Shown here piece after piece: positions 12,460 to 25,788 of a stretch of DNA of 64,000 nt. Origin of the DNA: Mermis nigrescens (lineage: Eukaryota > Nematoda > Enoplea > Mermithida > Mermithidae); NCBI GenBank assembly GCA_036768485.1, contig JAVLUZ010000513.1, forward strand, positions 165,272 to 229,271, given 5' to 3'. The notes beneath the pieces were generated by a model that had not been told where the DNA came from, did not search any database, and saw only the letters and a program-made list of their open reading frames with translations. The first letter of the stretch is position 1; every line of letters starts with the position of its first letter. Position numbers and translations under genes: made by a program.

Positions 12460-12489
12460 CCAGACTATGCGCTGCGCGCATAGTCTGGT
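12460..12489. repeat. Perfect hairpin at the unit 2 start
   Basis: Same palindrome as 7200-7229, marking the junction between the two tandem units. Confidence 0.85.
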
Positions 12490-12500
12490 TTGTTCGCTTC

Positions 12501-12860
12501 GCTCACAAGCTAAGGTTGTAGGCTACGAAACAAAAAAAAATTTATGAAAATTGGTCAAGAATTGAGAAAGTTATGAAGAAGATAAGGAGACCCAATGCAC
12601 TGCGCGCATGATCTGCTTTGTCCAATTTGCTCACAAGCTAAGGTTGTAGGCTACGAAACAAAAAAAAATTTATGAAAATTGGTCAAGAATTGAGAAAGTT
12701 ATGAAGAAGATAAGGAGACCCAATGCACTGCGCGCATGATCTGCTTTGTCCAATTTGCTCACAAGCTAAGGTTGTAGGCTACAAAACAAAAAAAATTTAT
12801 GAAAATTGGTCAGGAATTCAGAAAGTTATGAAAAAATAAGAAGACCCAATCCGTGAAGTA
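12501..12860 (+). repeat. 128-bp tandem repeat, about three copies
   Basis: Units begin GCTCACAAGCTAAGG at 12501, 12629 and 12757. Each contains TTTATGAAAATTGGTCA, and the first two end ACCCAATGCACTGCGCGCATG. Unit 1 has only two diverged counterparts (7230-7480), so the array grew in unit 2. Confidence 0.85.
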
Positions 12861-13234
12861 GTAAATCAATCAGTGTAGCTTATAGAACATGGTTTACTGT
12901 AACTGTATTCAGGTTATTACAATTTATGTTATATCATGAAACAGTAGGCACTTGGCGCCTATTTGTCTTCTGGGTCATAAACTATTTTGCAGTGCTTGAT
13001 CATATTCCAAAATTAATTACTTTACAGTTTACTTAGGCACCTTCAAAATCATAGACTGGAAAAGGATGGGCTTACCCCCTAGAAATGTTCCCACACCCCT
13101 AAATATACTTATGAGTGTCATTAAACATTTGTTTTCAGCTAGAAGATAAGACAACTTAAAAATTTGAAAGCGCGGCTGCGCCGCGCTTTGTACTGATTCC
13201 AGCCACCTGCTCAAACGTGCAACCTTTTGTATTC

Positions 13235-13590
13235 TGATACAGACTCACTTTGTTTGCATGGTGCACCTTGTGACCCTTATGTGCCTGCTTCACTTGCATG
13301 GTGTGCTTTGTTCACCATATACGCGCTCGCCTTGCTTGCATAGTTCGCTTTGCTCACCTATACGAGCTAGCTTTGCTTGCATGGTGTGCTTTGTGAACCT
13401 ACATGCGCTCGCTTCGCTTGCATGGTGCGTTTGCTTTGCTCGCATGGTGTGCTTCGTGCACCTATATGCGCTCGCTTCGCTTGCATAGTGCGCTTCGTGC
13501 ACCTACATTCACTCGCTTTGCTTTTATTGTCCACTTTGCGCACCTATATCTGCTTGCTTTGCTTGCATGGTGCGCTTTGTGCAGTTGCAA
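13235..13590 (+). repeat. 42-bp minisatellite in unit 2
   Basis: Copy of the 7890-8240 array with its own substitutions and one shortened repeat near 13430. Degenerate copies continue to about 13890. No genes. Confidence 0.9.
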
Positions 13591-14604
13591 AAATCAAAAA
13601 TTTAGACTTTGACAGTTATCTTTGAAAAACATCCTCCCCTCCCTGATCTTAATTCAAGCACTACACTAACTTTGTATAACTAAAAAAGGGCATGCTTGAC
13701 TTTGCTGTACTTTCACAAAGCACTTTGCGCACTATGCTTGCACTTGCATGACTCTCAAGGTGTGCTTTGAACACCATGTACCCTTTTACAGCTTCACACA
13801 CCTTTACATGCTTGCTTAGCTCACATGGTGCGCAGAGCACACCATGTTTGTGCTCACTGCACTCACATTGTGTGCTCAGCGCACCATGTTGGTCAACTAA
13901 GGATTACATATTCACAGAACATATAGCAAAACTAATTATTTAAAATCAAACTTCAAAAAGCCATGACAGAGTTAAACTGAAAAATGCCTTACCCATACAG
14001 GTAACAGGGGTAAAAAGGAGATTCCCAACCTGAAAATGGATCTTCCCCCTTTCCCCCTCAATCCCAGTAAATTTTTGACTCCCTTCCCCAATTTTTAGAA
14101 TTATTACATTTTTGGCAGTTTTTGGGTGTTTTTGGAGGTCCTTTACCCCCTCCCCCTTTAAAAACAGCCATGATTACCCCCTAATTTTGAGCCATTACAT
14201 GCATACATGTAACACAAAGGATGGTAAATACTCCCCACCAAAAGTCTGATATCCCCTATCTAGTGCAGAGCCAGAAAATAATTGACTACCCTATTCTTAG
14301 GAAAGAGTTAAAATTTGCCTACTTTCGGAACAGGTTGAAAACCTAGGTTTTTATGAGAATCTGTATGAATAATCCAAGACTTTAGTTATTTTAGGTTGGG
14401 TCTGCCCTGACCCTCTTATCGAGATCCTCTAATAAGCATGGTAGATTATGTTGCACCATTACCTGAAATGTCATAGACTTTGCAATTTGAATTCTGTTGC
14501 ATAAAACTGGTATAATTCCAAAAAGTAGTAAAAGGAATATAATTCTTCATCAATAAATGTTGCAACCTGAAAATGAAAAAACATATGAAATTACCTAAAC
14601 AGTA

Positions 14605-14970
14605 AAAAGTGGGGTTAGGCTTAGGCTATATTTCTTGCTAAAAATTGAATTCTTGCTTATTTTTGGAAAAGGTTGGAAGAATTATCCAAGATTATAACCG
14701 TTTCAAAAGAGTTGGCTTAGGCTTAGGCTATATTTCTTGCTAAAAATTGAATTCTTGCTTATTTTTGGAAAAGGTTGGAAGAATTATCCAAGATTATAAC
14801 CGTTTCAAAAGAGTGGGCTTAGTCTTAGGCTATATTTCTTGCTAAAAATTGAATTATTGCCCTTTTTGGAAACACACCCACCATCTAAAACTTAAAACAA
14901 ATGTGAATACTTATGCAGTAAAAAGTGGGGTTAGGCTTAGGCTTAGGCTTGATTCCTCAATTCTTGGAAA
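14605..14970 (+). repeat. TTAGGC-bearing array, unit 2, first block
   Basis: Three to four units of the 105-bp type. It ends with GGGGTTAGGCTTAGGCTTAG, the longest uninterrupted TTAGGC run noticed. Confidence 0.85.
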
Positions 14971-15689
14971 AAATATGAATTCTTGCCAGTTTCTGGAAAA
15001 TGTTGAAAAATTGTGAGAATCTGGATGAATTATCCAAACTTTTAATCATCAAGATAAGCCTTTGTTCTCTAAAGCAGTACAGAATAGAGCTTTCAAATGA
15101 AAAGCCTACCCTAAAGTACTTTTTAGAAGGTTTATAAAATACCTAGATAGCTTCCAAGTTGAAAAAACCAAAGTTAAAAAACCAATCCTCAAATAACTTG
15201 TACACTGAGGTAACATATTCGCCAAAAATTCTAGAATCCTCTTAATAAGAAAATAATTCGCTTTTTGGAAATTCTCAGAAGATTGCCAAGTTTAATCATA
15301 TGACCTTAATGACAAAAACTAAAAATCATAAATTTTAACTTTGCTATCTAGCTTTCTTCCCTCTCAAAATTTAGTCCAAGCGCTTTGCTAAGTATACATA
15401 ATCCCTTAAAGACAGAAAATCACTTTTGGAAACTTCTGGATCACCTAAATTCATTATTTGCCATTAGTGGTGAATAACACAAAAAAAATCATGATAAAAT
15501 TAATGGAAAGCAGGGCTGCGCCCTGCTTTCCTTGAATTCTACTTATGTCTCGGCCATCCTCTCCTCTCAAAAAGAAAATAATTCGCTTTTGGAAACTCAG
15601 AAGATCGCCGAGTTTAATTACCTGACCTTAATGACAAAAAACCAAAAACCTTAAATTTGCCCTCTAGCTTTCTTCACTCTCTCACTCTC

Positions 15690-15960
15690 TCAAAAGAGTG
15701 GGCTTAGGCTATGGCTATATTTCTTGCTAAAAATTCAATGCTTGCATATTTTCGAAAAAGGTTGAATGAATTATCCAAGATTTTAATCATTTCAAAAGAG
15801 TAGGGTTTGGCTTAGGCTTAGGCTATATTTCTTGCTAAAAATTGAATTCTTGCCCTTTTTGGGAACACACCCACAATCTAAAAAATTAGAACAAATGTAA
15901 ATACTTATGCAGTAAAAAGTGGGGTTAGGGTTAGGCTTAGGCTCAATCCCTCAATTCTTG
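15690..15960 (+). repeat. TTAGGC-bearing array, unit 2, second block
   Basis: Second pass of the same array inside the internal duplication of unit 2, again followed by the region leading to an AGCAGGGC hairpin. Confidence 0.85.
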
Positions 15961-18525
15961 GGAAAAAATTAATTCTTGCCTGTTTCTGGAAAATGTTGAA
16001 AAATTGTGAGAATCTGGATGAATTATCCAAATTTTTAACCATCAAGATAAGCCTTTGTTCTCTAAAGCAGTACAGAATTGAGCTTTCAAATAAAAAACCC
16101 ATCCTCAAGTACTTTTCAGAAGGTTTATGAAATACCTAGCTAGCTTTCCAAGTTGAAAAAAGAATGTTCAAAAAACCAATCAACAAAAAACTTGTACACT
16201 GAAGTAACTTAGGGACATATTCGCCAAAAATTCTAGAATCCTCTTAATAAGAAACTAATTCGCTTTTGGAAACTCTCAGAAGATCGCCAAGTTTAATTAC
16301 CTAACCTTAATGACAAAAAACCAAAAAGCATAAATTTTAACTTCGCCATCTAGCTTTCTTCCCTCTCAAAATTCAGGCCAAGCGCTTTGCTAAGTATACA
16401 TAATCCCTTAAAGACAGAAATTCACTTTTGGAAATTTCCAGGAGATCACCTAAATTCATTATTTGCCATTAGTGGTGAATAACACAAAAAAATTATGATG
16501 AAATTGATGGAAAGCAGGGCTGCGCCCTGCTTCCCTTGAATTCTACTTATGTTTCGGCCATAACAAATGTGTTTCATTCTGTTCACTATTGCACATTTCG
16601 TTCAAAGCTTTCCTTGAAGCCAGCAATTCGAAAAAAATGAGTGAGCTTGTGATTCATAAAAATTCATGAAATTCCATAAAATGGAATCCAGCATGGCCTT
16701 TAAATTCATTCATAGGACATGTTGTTCCTTTTGGAGTACCAAGAGCTCCATGTTACCCATTTTGGGAAAGCATTATATTGCTGCTTCCGCTTCCGGCTTT
16801 TACCCATTTTTCCATTTTCCATTTCCGGCTTTTACCCATTTTCCATTTCCATTTCCGCATTTCAGCCACACCAATAATATACTAATCCGTTTTCACCCCT
16901 CCCCATCTCAATGTCCTTTTGCATCCATGCCCTAAAGTCTGACCAAATAAAAGTAGCAGACAGCAATCAAGCAGAGGCTTGCAAAAAAATTGAATTTACA
17001 GTAATGAGCTTCTAGAAGAAATTTTTTATCACTGTAAATACGTAACTTGCAACTAAGATGACATTGAATTGTTTCATCAACATGGCAATTGATGTCATGA
17101 AATATATAGCTTCGCACTTTTCTCTTGTTCTTCTTTACCTTTTGATAATAATAACGATCATGTCCTTTATTCTAGAATCATTGTTCAATCATAGTACACA
17201 ATAACACAAAATGTGCAAACATCAACCTAATAGTAATCAGGTTACTGTAACTTCGGAATTGTAACTTCTCTGCTTCCAAATGCTTGTTTCATTATCTGGA
17301 ATAAATTAAGCTTAGTCAGCTACAGTAATTAATCAGGGGTAAAAGAGCATAATTATATTTACGGAAATTTCATATCTGTGACTACACATAAACCTCTATC
17401 AAAATTGAGCAAAACTTTGAAAATTCATAACTCCACGGATATTAGTCCAATCTTGACAAACTTTTTTTTCTTATGATGCTTAGAGTACCCGCCAACAGAA
17501 AAAAATATAAAAACTCGCATAGCAACATCTTGGCTAATCTATAAGATTAGCCGTATTTTAACAAACCTTTAAAGCCTTATATCTCAAGTAATATCCTACT
17601 TAAAATCATGAAACTTAAACCGCTAGAATCCTTAGACAATACTCTTTACACATGCAAAGTATCAAAAAAATCGCGGGCGCGTTAGCAAGATATTGACTGA
17701 CAAAAAAATCACACGTTGGATTACTGTAGCTTACTGTAGGTCTATGCTAGCTCCAAGTTTTTTGCACCAATCGATAGATCTTTTTAAGGTGCATCTAATG
17801 GCTTTTTTAAATCTGATCTAGCTTCAATGCAAACTGTTTTAACACAATTTTTCAGAATGATAGATTTTTCTTACTGTAGATACTGTAGCTCCATGAAAAA
17901 TTACTCAAATCGAAAAAATAATGACATTTTCGGATTCAGCATTAAATTTTGATTCTATTTGTGCGCTTAATTGTCCAATAAAGTCAAACTGTTGATACAA
18001 AAAATGCTAATTTTTAAAAAAATTGCTAAAAAATGACACATTTCAGGAAACAGGATCCCGGCAACAGAAATTAAAAATCCGTCACTTATATATCCTTGTT
18101 CTACACCTCAGACTGCATATTATAGTAAAATATCAATAAGGGATCAATGGTCAATTTTGAGCTAGAGCCTTTGAAAAAATCATCAATTTTTTATTTCTTA
18201 CTGTAGCTCGCGAACTATTGACTTTAATGGAACGGGACTTTTTTCATTGAAAAGAGCGCAAAATTTTACCCAGGCAGATTTGAGTCCCTTTGGGACAACC
18301 AAATCCAAGAGATGGCGACGCTGTAGGAGCAATGCCTGAGGAGCTACGGCCCAAAAACGTTTTTAGCCCAAATTGGCAAAAAGCTACAGTAATCCAGGGA
18401 GCGGTCGTAGAAACTTTTTACCAACATTTTTGAAAGTTTCAGCCCAAATTACCCCCAGTCCACCCTTTTTCATATTTTTCAAAATTCACAGGAAAAAATT
18501 CCTTCTATTTTCTTATTATAAGAAT

Positions 18526-18762
18526 TATTATTATTATTGCTATTATTATTTCACTATTATAATTACTAATATTATTGTTGTTATTATTATTTTACTATTA
18601 TTGTTACTAATGTTATTGTTATTATTATTAATATTATTATTGTTACTATTGTTATTATTAATAATATCAATATTATTTCTAATATTATTATTGTTATTAT
18701 TATTATAATTATTATCATTATTATTATTGTTATTATTAATATTATTAATATTATTTCTAATA

Positions 18763-18797
<35 letters not shown>

Positions 18798-19215
18798 GCT
18801 ATTATTATTTCACTATTATAATTACTAATATTATTGTTGTTATTATTATTTTACTATTATTGTTACTAATGTTATTGTTATTATTATTAATATTATTATT
18901 GTTACTATTGTTATTATTAATAATATCAATATTATTTCTAATATTATTATTGTTATTATTATTATAATTATTATCATTATTATTAATATTAATACTATTA
19001 TTATAATTATTATCATTATTATTAATATTAATATTATTATTATAACTATTTTGTAATTATTATTATTAATATTATTATTATTATTATTATTATTCATATT
19101 TTTATTATTAATGTTATTATTACTGTTATTATATTGTTATTATTGGAATTTACATTATTAATATTATTATTATTGTTATTATTATTATTATTATTATTAT
19201 TGTTTTTATTATTAT
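18526..19215 (+). repeat. Long ATT-type microsatellite
   Basis: About 690 bp of imperfect ATT/TTG repeats at the right border of the large duplication. A block of about 240 bp is itself repeated (compare 18532-18720 with 18790-18985). Confidence 0.95.
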
Positions 19216-19620
19216 TATTGTATCATTATCATCTTGTAGTGTTGTCTGCATTGCAATTCGATTTTTTTCTAAAAATTGACTTTTGTTAAACGTACTGGCA
19301 TACTCATTCGCAACGAGTAACAGAATATTTACAAAATTAATAATTTTTTGGTAGTCGCTAAATTTTGTAATCAATGAAGTGATAATTTTTAATTATGCAT
19401 TAAGGACGTTCAAAAACAAATTTTTTTTGTCCGCTCTGTTATTATTTATGTATATATACTTTTAGGCCATAATGTATAGTTTTATTATTTTAATATTTTA
19501 TTTTATTTAATAATTTTGTTATTTATATTTTTTAAATTTTTTATTAACTTTTGTATGATTATCGATTGTAACGTCATTCCGACAGCTTAAGCGTCAAATT
19601 ATCAATTTTAGTGTTTGGAC

Positions 19621-19860
19621 CATAGGTGGGCAGCACCGAAATTCTGGGGGGGTGTAACGAACACACTACCTGTGACCATGATTACCTTCGGACCATTTTT
19701 CGACGTTTCTCATCCAGAACTATCCAATGGCATCAAAAAATCGCTAGAAAAGCAAAAAAATTTCAAAATTTGAATTCTGGGGAGGTATTTTGATTTCTGG
19801 GGGGGGGGTATTTCAACTTCTTGGGGGTGCATACCCCCAAACCCCCCACGCCCATGTGTG
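19621..19860 (+). mobile_element. Family A hAT-like MITE
   Basis: 240 bp. Ends CATAGGTGGGCAGCACC and CCCCACGCCCATGTGTG. Flanks GTTTGGAC and GTTCAGAC (6/8). Internal CATCCAGAACTATCCAATGG and TTTCAAAATTTGAATTCTGG blocks identify the family. Confidence 0.8.
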
Positions 19861-20152
19861 GTTCAGACACGCTGGAGATAGATTAAAAGACTTTATATGT
19901 ATTTTACAGGCTGGCAATGAATAAATGGGACTGATTGAAAAAAATGATCGGAATTGCCAACAACCAGAGTTCAGAGTTACCGACTAGATAAAGTTGTAGT
20001 CAATAATTTTTGTTGTTATGTACATATAACGCATAATTTTCAATAGAAGTCTGCATAAACGTATTTATAGGTTTTAAACCAATAATCATGTATTGCTATT
20101 TATTTCGCAAAATTTTGTGCATTGCAGTCAATTTTTAAATCGATGTAAACCC

Positions 20153-20321
20153 AGCCACGTAGCTGGCCGTCCTATTCGGGGGATCAACACTAATTTCTGG
20201 GGGGACCAGCCAGAAAGGCCAAAAATAGCTCGAAATAACGTTTAAAAAGTCCTACTTTTTCCGATTTTTTTAATCTTGGGGGCCGAACCCCCCCCCATTC
20301 CTCCCAGAGATACGTGCCCGC
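20153..20321 (+). mobile_element. Family B element
   Basis: Same order of blocks as 4542-4703. Flanks GTAAACCC and GTAAACCG (7/8). Confidence 0.8.
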
Positions 20322-21299
20322 GTAAACCGACTACAAAAGTGGGTTAGACTGATGCGAATACCATCTTACACAGAATAAATAGAGGCTACTGAAACTTTTA
20401 TTATGTGAATTTGTTTTTTTTCGTCGCAAATAAAAAAAATGCTTTATTAGCCACTTTTGTATGCTAAAAATGGATTTTTTAATGCACTTAATTTTGTGAG
20501 ACGATAAGTACTTGTGTAATATTTTCGCTAATTATTTGCATATGTGCAAACAAGAACGGAGTTTATTTTTCTACTTCGCCTTAACCGTTTTATTGATTTT
20601 TTTGACTTCGTTGGACTTTGAGCAAGTTTGTAACAGGGTTATTCAAATTAGGCCACCGGATCACCTAAATCCTATTCGAAGTTTAATCTAAAGGCTGCTT
20701 CACAAACTTTCTGTTTAGCTCTTTTCGATTTTTTATCGAAAAATATGCCGTTTTTGTTTCGAATTTTGGTGTAAATTTGGCACTTTTTTAATTTTTAGGA
20801 AAAAATAGACCCAAGTCCCTTTCAAATTCAAAATGGTCAGAAGAGTGTGACATTCTTTTAAACATTGAAAAAGCTTTTACTTCATATAAAACATTGAAAA
20901 AATCACGGAATAGTCGATTAAAAAATATAAATGACATTGAACGAAGCTGACAAATGTACTTTTTGTGGAAATTTGGCGCTGAAAATGGAATAAAATATAA
21001 AATTTTATTTTCCTCACCCACAAACTAAAATTTATTATTTCTAAAATCTAGGATCTAAATGAATCGATTAATCAAAGATGATTAAACTTGCTGATTATTG
21101 ATAGATCAAAACGTGATTAGATATCAGATGCGTAATTGACCTCCAATTTTTGGCAAAAATGGCAAAAATGCACTAAAATATGGCCAAAAAACGCAAAGAA
21201 ATAGGGGGTCAAAAATTTTTTTACTCTTGTAGATAAGTAGGACGACCGACTCTGAATGGGGATCCCTATTCTCCTCGTTACCTGTATAGGGGTCCCCAT

Positions 21300-21552
21300 C
21301 ATACCTGGGCGTGGAGGGTTTGGGTGGTCCCCCCAAGAAACCTAAATCCCTCCCAGAAACCAAGAATACCCCCAGAATTCAATTTTTGAAATTTTTTGTC
21401 GTTTTGTTTTCGCAATTTTTTGATGCCAATGGATAGTGCTCGATCAAAAACGTTGAAAAATGGTGTTTTTTCGCCATACAATCATTTTTACGGCCATTTT
21501 TGACCTTTGAAAAATCTTGCACCCCCCAGAATTTTGGAGCCGCCCATCTATG
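21300..21552 (-). mobile_element. Family A element
   Basis: Reverse orientation, CATACCTGGGCGTGGAGG to GCCGCCCATCTATG. Flanks GTCCCCAT and GTCCCCAC (7/8). It sits next to family C sequence (21125-21298). Confidence 0.85.
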
Positions 21553-22040
21553 GTCCCCACCCCCTCCATCCTTGAATGTAGAAGACCAGACCTCCCAGTC
21601 CCACCTAAATCATATGTCATGGTTTAATGGCGTTCTATCTTTAACCAAAAAAAGGCAAAAAATGCATAGAACCGACTGGGAATTTTGGGCGCTTTAAGTG
21701 TAACCAAATTTGTTTGAAGTCACTTTTAACCAGTTTAGTGCAGGTATGATCGCGCCCAGAAATGCCTTTTACAGAATATAAACTGCCTTTTGGACCCGTT
21801 TTTCAGCTCCAGAACCGACTTTCCGTAATTCCCGATAAATTTTCTGCTTTTGAGGGATTGAGGTGCACATTAGGGCTGCAGTCAAATTCTGGGGGGGGGT
21901 CAAGACCGGCAAAAATCCCAAAAACATGTCGAAAATCCTACGCTTATGTGTGATGCGAGGACGATTGAATTTGGGTATGGTCCCCCTATCCTCCCTGTTA
22001 CGTGTATGCTCGGACCCCTACTTTTATGTTTGGTCATAAC

Positions 22041-22287
22041 CATACCTGGGTGTGGGAGGTTTTGGGGGGGTATGCACCCCTAGAAACCAAAATACCCCCA
22101 GAATTCAATTTTTTTAAATTTTTTGTTTTTTTTTTCGCAATTTTTTTATGCCAATGGATAGTGCTCGATTGGAAACGCTGAAAAAATGTGTTTTTTCGCC
22201 ATACCACCATTTTTTAGGCCATTTCTTGACCATTGGAAAAATTTTGCAACCCCCTCCCCCACAGAGCTTTAGTGCCGCCCACCTATG
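22041..22287 (-). mobile_element. Family A element with perfect target duplication
   Basis: CATACCTGGGTGTGGGAGG to GTGCCGCCCACCTATG, 247 bp, flanked on both sides by GTCATAAC. Confidence 0.9.
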
Positions 22288-22686
22288 GTCATAACCGGTG
22301 TTTGGCCTCTTCGATTAGGAATTTAATTTTTTTCTTCGATAGTTATATACGATTTGTACATATTATCCGTCGCGAGTCGATAAACAGATGCCTTATCGTT
22401 TTTATACCGATTCAAAGACGTTTTGCTTTGCAATCTCGGGTTATCATACGCCGTTTAGCTAGTATTTTGGGCCCAAAATAAATGGCCTTTATTTTTTATA
22501 ATCCTAATTGCGCGCTCCATTCGTGTCTTATGTATTTATTGCCATCTTTGTCTATCTACCTTATTTGTGCCGGTGTTTTTTATACATATTTTTTATTATT
22601 ACTGTATTGAGTACCTCGATCATGGTTGAAAGCATTCGTCTAGTGTGGTACGGAATATGCTCATATTTATGCACATACATGTATAG

Positions 22687-22869
22687 CCGGGCACATAGCT
22701 GGCCGTCCTATTTTAGGGGGACCAATACCAATTTTTGGGGACTGAGCCCAATAAGGCCAAAAATAGCACAAAATAACGTTTGAAAATTCATATTTTTCCG
22801 ATTTTTCTGAATTGGGTGGGGTCCGAACCGACACCCTCCTCCATTCCTCCCTTAGAGATACATGCTTGC
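22687..22869 (+). mobile_element. Family B element
   Basis: CCGGGCACATAGCTGGCCGT to TAGAGATACATGCTTGC. Flanks ATGTATAG and ATGTAACA. It is followed immediately by a family C element (about 22860-23115, reverse). Confidence 0.75.
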
Positions 22870-23119
22870 ATGTAACAGCTCGAAAATTTGATTGGGAATC
22901 CTGGCCATTTCTGGGGAGGAGGGGGGGGGGGTAAATGGCCTCTAATTTTTGGCCAAAACGGCCAAGGCTAAGAACACAAGTAGAAACGGCCAAAAATTTG
23001 ATATTTCTCTAGAAATCAGGGGGATCAAAAATTTTCCGGCTTTGCGGGGATAGGGGAGTGACAAGACAACTAACTTTGGGTTGGGAGATTCCCCATCCTC
23101 CCGGTTACATGTCTGTCTA

Positions 23120-23985
23120 TGCGTCATATGCAGTTCATATGTATGTGTTTAATGTTGACGCTGACACACATATGCACACATAACGTCATACGTGCGACTC
23201 GACGCCAAACCCGAACCAGAACCCCATTAAATTCAAAAAGTCAAACTCGGCTTGACAAAGTTGACAAAAGAAGATTTAAGATGGTGTTTGATAATAAAGT
23301 TGATTAATTGATAAATAATTTCTAACAAATGGTTTGCTGCACTTTTTTTGTCTGTCTTCCTTTCTTTTTTGTTAATTTTCTCTTATTTTTATTTAGTATT
23401 TGCTTTTTTATTTATCTATTTATTTATTATCTTATTTATTTTTCTCCTCATTTTCTTTGATGACTTCTTACTGGCTCGGTAATGTTTACTTTTGCATTGG
23501 AAATTGACATAGAGCTGAGGAAATTAATGTCATAAAAACTTCAAAGATACCTAAGATAAAAATAAGAAATTTCAGCAAATGGTCGATTTTCATACGGGAT
23601 AATTTTAGTGTGCCTCTTCATCATTTGTTTTCGTTATTTGTTTAAGCGACCTACCTTCTCGAAATGCGCTTATTCGCATATTTTGGATTTTCACGGTTTT
23701 GTTAATATACGGCGATTTATGCCTATGTATAAGTTTACGCCTATTTGTTGAGTTGTTCGAATAAAGGTTTATCTTCGTGACTTTTGGCTGTTGCAGATCT
23801 GTAGTAAGATTTTAGTATATAACATGGCAGAGCTTTACTTGGGTGGCTCCGAATTCTGGTAAGGGCGTCAAAGATATTCCTAAGAGAGAAATTATTTGTA
23901 GACACTATTTTCAGCGTTTCTCATCGAGCTTTATGAATTGACATCGAAACTTAACAAGCGAGAAAAAATATCCAAAAATTAATTC
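23120..23985. other. Non-coding stretch, nothing recognised
   Basis: AT-rich sequence with TTTATTTATC-type low complexity around 23395-23460. No supported gene, RNA or element. Confidence 0.5.
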
Positions 23986-23989
23986 TGGG

Positions 23990-24350
23990 CATGTATGCAG
24001 CACACACTTAAGCGTTAGAAATTTTATATGTGCCTTTTTTGGGCCGAAAAATGGTGAATACATGTCAAACCCTTTTTTGCGTTTCTGACGGTGCTCTAAC
24101 TTTCTAGAACCTGAAAACGTGAGATTTTTTTTAAAAATCGAATGAATGGAACAATAATGATAAAATCGTGACTATATGGCGCCGATCACCGAAAATTTGA
24201 CACTTGAGCAATCAAGTGGCTAAAAATGTTTCGTGAAGTATTTTTGGAAAATGCGGGAGCGCGAAGAGATTTCTGGGAGCAGGGAAAAATTTTTCTGGAA
24301 AGGGGGAGGGTTGAAGAACACCTCCCCAAACCCCTCGAGATCATGTGTTA
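23990..24350 (+). mobile_element. Family D element
   Basis: Contains the block order ATACATGTCAAACCC, GCTCTAACTTTCTAGAACCT, TTGACACTTGAGCAATCAAG, and an end near CCCCTCGAGATCATGTGT. A family C fragment (24410-24560, reverse) follows, just before the zinc-finger relic. Confidence 0.6.
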
Positions 24351-24640
24351 TTGTCACCCACCCGAACCTCCAGCCGCTATATATACAGGCTCTTATTCAA
24401 ATATGTAACTCGAATAGTCGGTCATTTTGAGGTTAAATGATATACAATTTTTAGCCAAAATGTGGCTGAAATACACATAAAATTGGCCAAAAACCAAAAA
24501 TTGAGGGGGTTCAAAAATTTCTGGATCAGGAGGATGGGGACGATCGGCTTCTAGTGAGGGACATCCACCATCCCAATATTAAGCGCTTATCGTTTTCACT
24601 CCTTCCCCAGTCAGATCCTTAACGTGCCTTCTCGACAAGA

Positions 24641-24863
24641 TTTGCTTCAACCCGTGGTTTAGATGCTTCAGCGATCACATAAACTCTTTAAATTGCCGTT
24701 TCGCTCCCTGAAATGCGGCGCCGGCTATGCGAGCTACGAATAGCTCGAATGTCATAAGGACGCGGGGTATGGCGGCGACGATAAAGCGCCTAAAGTAGCT
24801 TGACGCCCCGCGCGCTGCGGCGCCAAGTTTCCGCGCGACGCGGCGCACATCGCTTATTCGAAG
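24641..24863 (+). pseudogene. Decayed copy of the C2H2 zinc-finger exon
   Basis: Aligns with 2594-2845 through LPF...LKCGAGYASYE and ARCGAKFPRDAAHIAYSK. It is broken: the first zinc Cys is Ser, and in-frame stops follow SYE and KVA. The donor-like GTGTGT sits at the same place as GTGAAT in the intact copy. Both copies are followed by TTTTACGGGTTTAAGT-like sequence. Confidence 0.75.
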
Positions 24864-25524
24864 GTGTGTTAAAACATAATTTTACGGGTTTAAGTAACAA
24901 TGTGACAGGTACAATATAAATCGGAAAACAATACTAAAGAGTGGACCCGAAAAATCGTATCAAATGCTTTAAGCGTAACTGTAGCTGCGGTGAACATTGA
25001 ACGGTTGCAGAAAATTTTTTTAGGCAGAAGTATAGGGCAACAAAATCGTAAAGATTTATTGCGTTTACTTCGCTATTCAATTTTCGGTTTACTTTTTTGT
25101 GAACATAAATTTTTAAGTTAGGTTACAAGTGAAAAAGTTAGTAATCAGGATAATCAGGAATTAATGCTAATTGTGTCAATCTATTTCTTTTGTTAAGATG
25201 GCCTAAAACTTCTTTATTTCATCGTTTAATGTTCTTAGCATCAGCATTGTCGCTTTCGTTGCTCGTTTTACTTAAGTTCTATGAGTTGTTTTATGATATT
25301 ACGCTTTAATTGTATTTTATTCAACAAAAAAGTTGGGTTTGCGAATATGCACCGCAATAAACAAGTTTTAGCAATACGAAAGCGCTAATTAAAGGTGTAT
25401 TAGACGGAACTTTGTGCTATTAAATGATTTAAATCGCATTGTTCTAAGTTGAACAGAACAAAAGTTACAATGGGGAGCAAAGCAAGGAGTAGTGTTTACA
25501 AAAGTTAAGTCGAATACCCGTTAG

Positions 25525-25788
25525 CATACGTGGGCAGCACCAAAATTCTGGGGAGGTGCAAGATTTTTCAAAGGTCAAAAAATGGCCCTAAAAATGGTGG
25601 TATGACGAAAAAACACTGTTTTTTCAACGTTTCTCATCGAGCACTATCCATTGGTATCAAAAATTGCGAAAAAACAAAAAAAATTAAATATTGAATTCTG
25701 GGGGGTATTTTGGTTTCTGGGGGAGGGGTATTTCGGTTTATGGAGGGAAGGGGGGTGCATACCCCCAAACCCCCCACGCCCAGGTGTG
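25525..25788 (+). mobile_element. Family A element with perfect target duplication
   Basis: 264 bp, CATACGTGGGCAGCACC to CCCCACGCCCAGGTGTG, flanked by CCCGTTAG on both sides. The 78-codon frame inside is not a gene. Confidence 0.9.

Larger units (their letters stand above)
12459..18526. repeat. Tandem segmental duplication, unit 2
   Basis: Second copy of 7199-12458, about 6.1 kb and clearly diverged. It is longer because of two internal duplications: a 128-bp unit repeated about three times (12501-12860), and a second pass through the TTAGGC array and AGCAGGGC hairpin block (about 15545-16530). It ends at the ATT microsatellite. No gene recognised. Confidence 0.9.
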
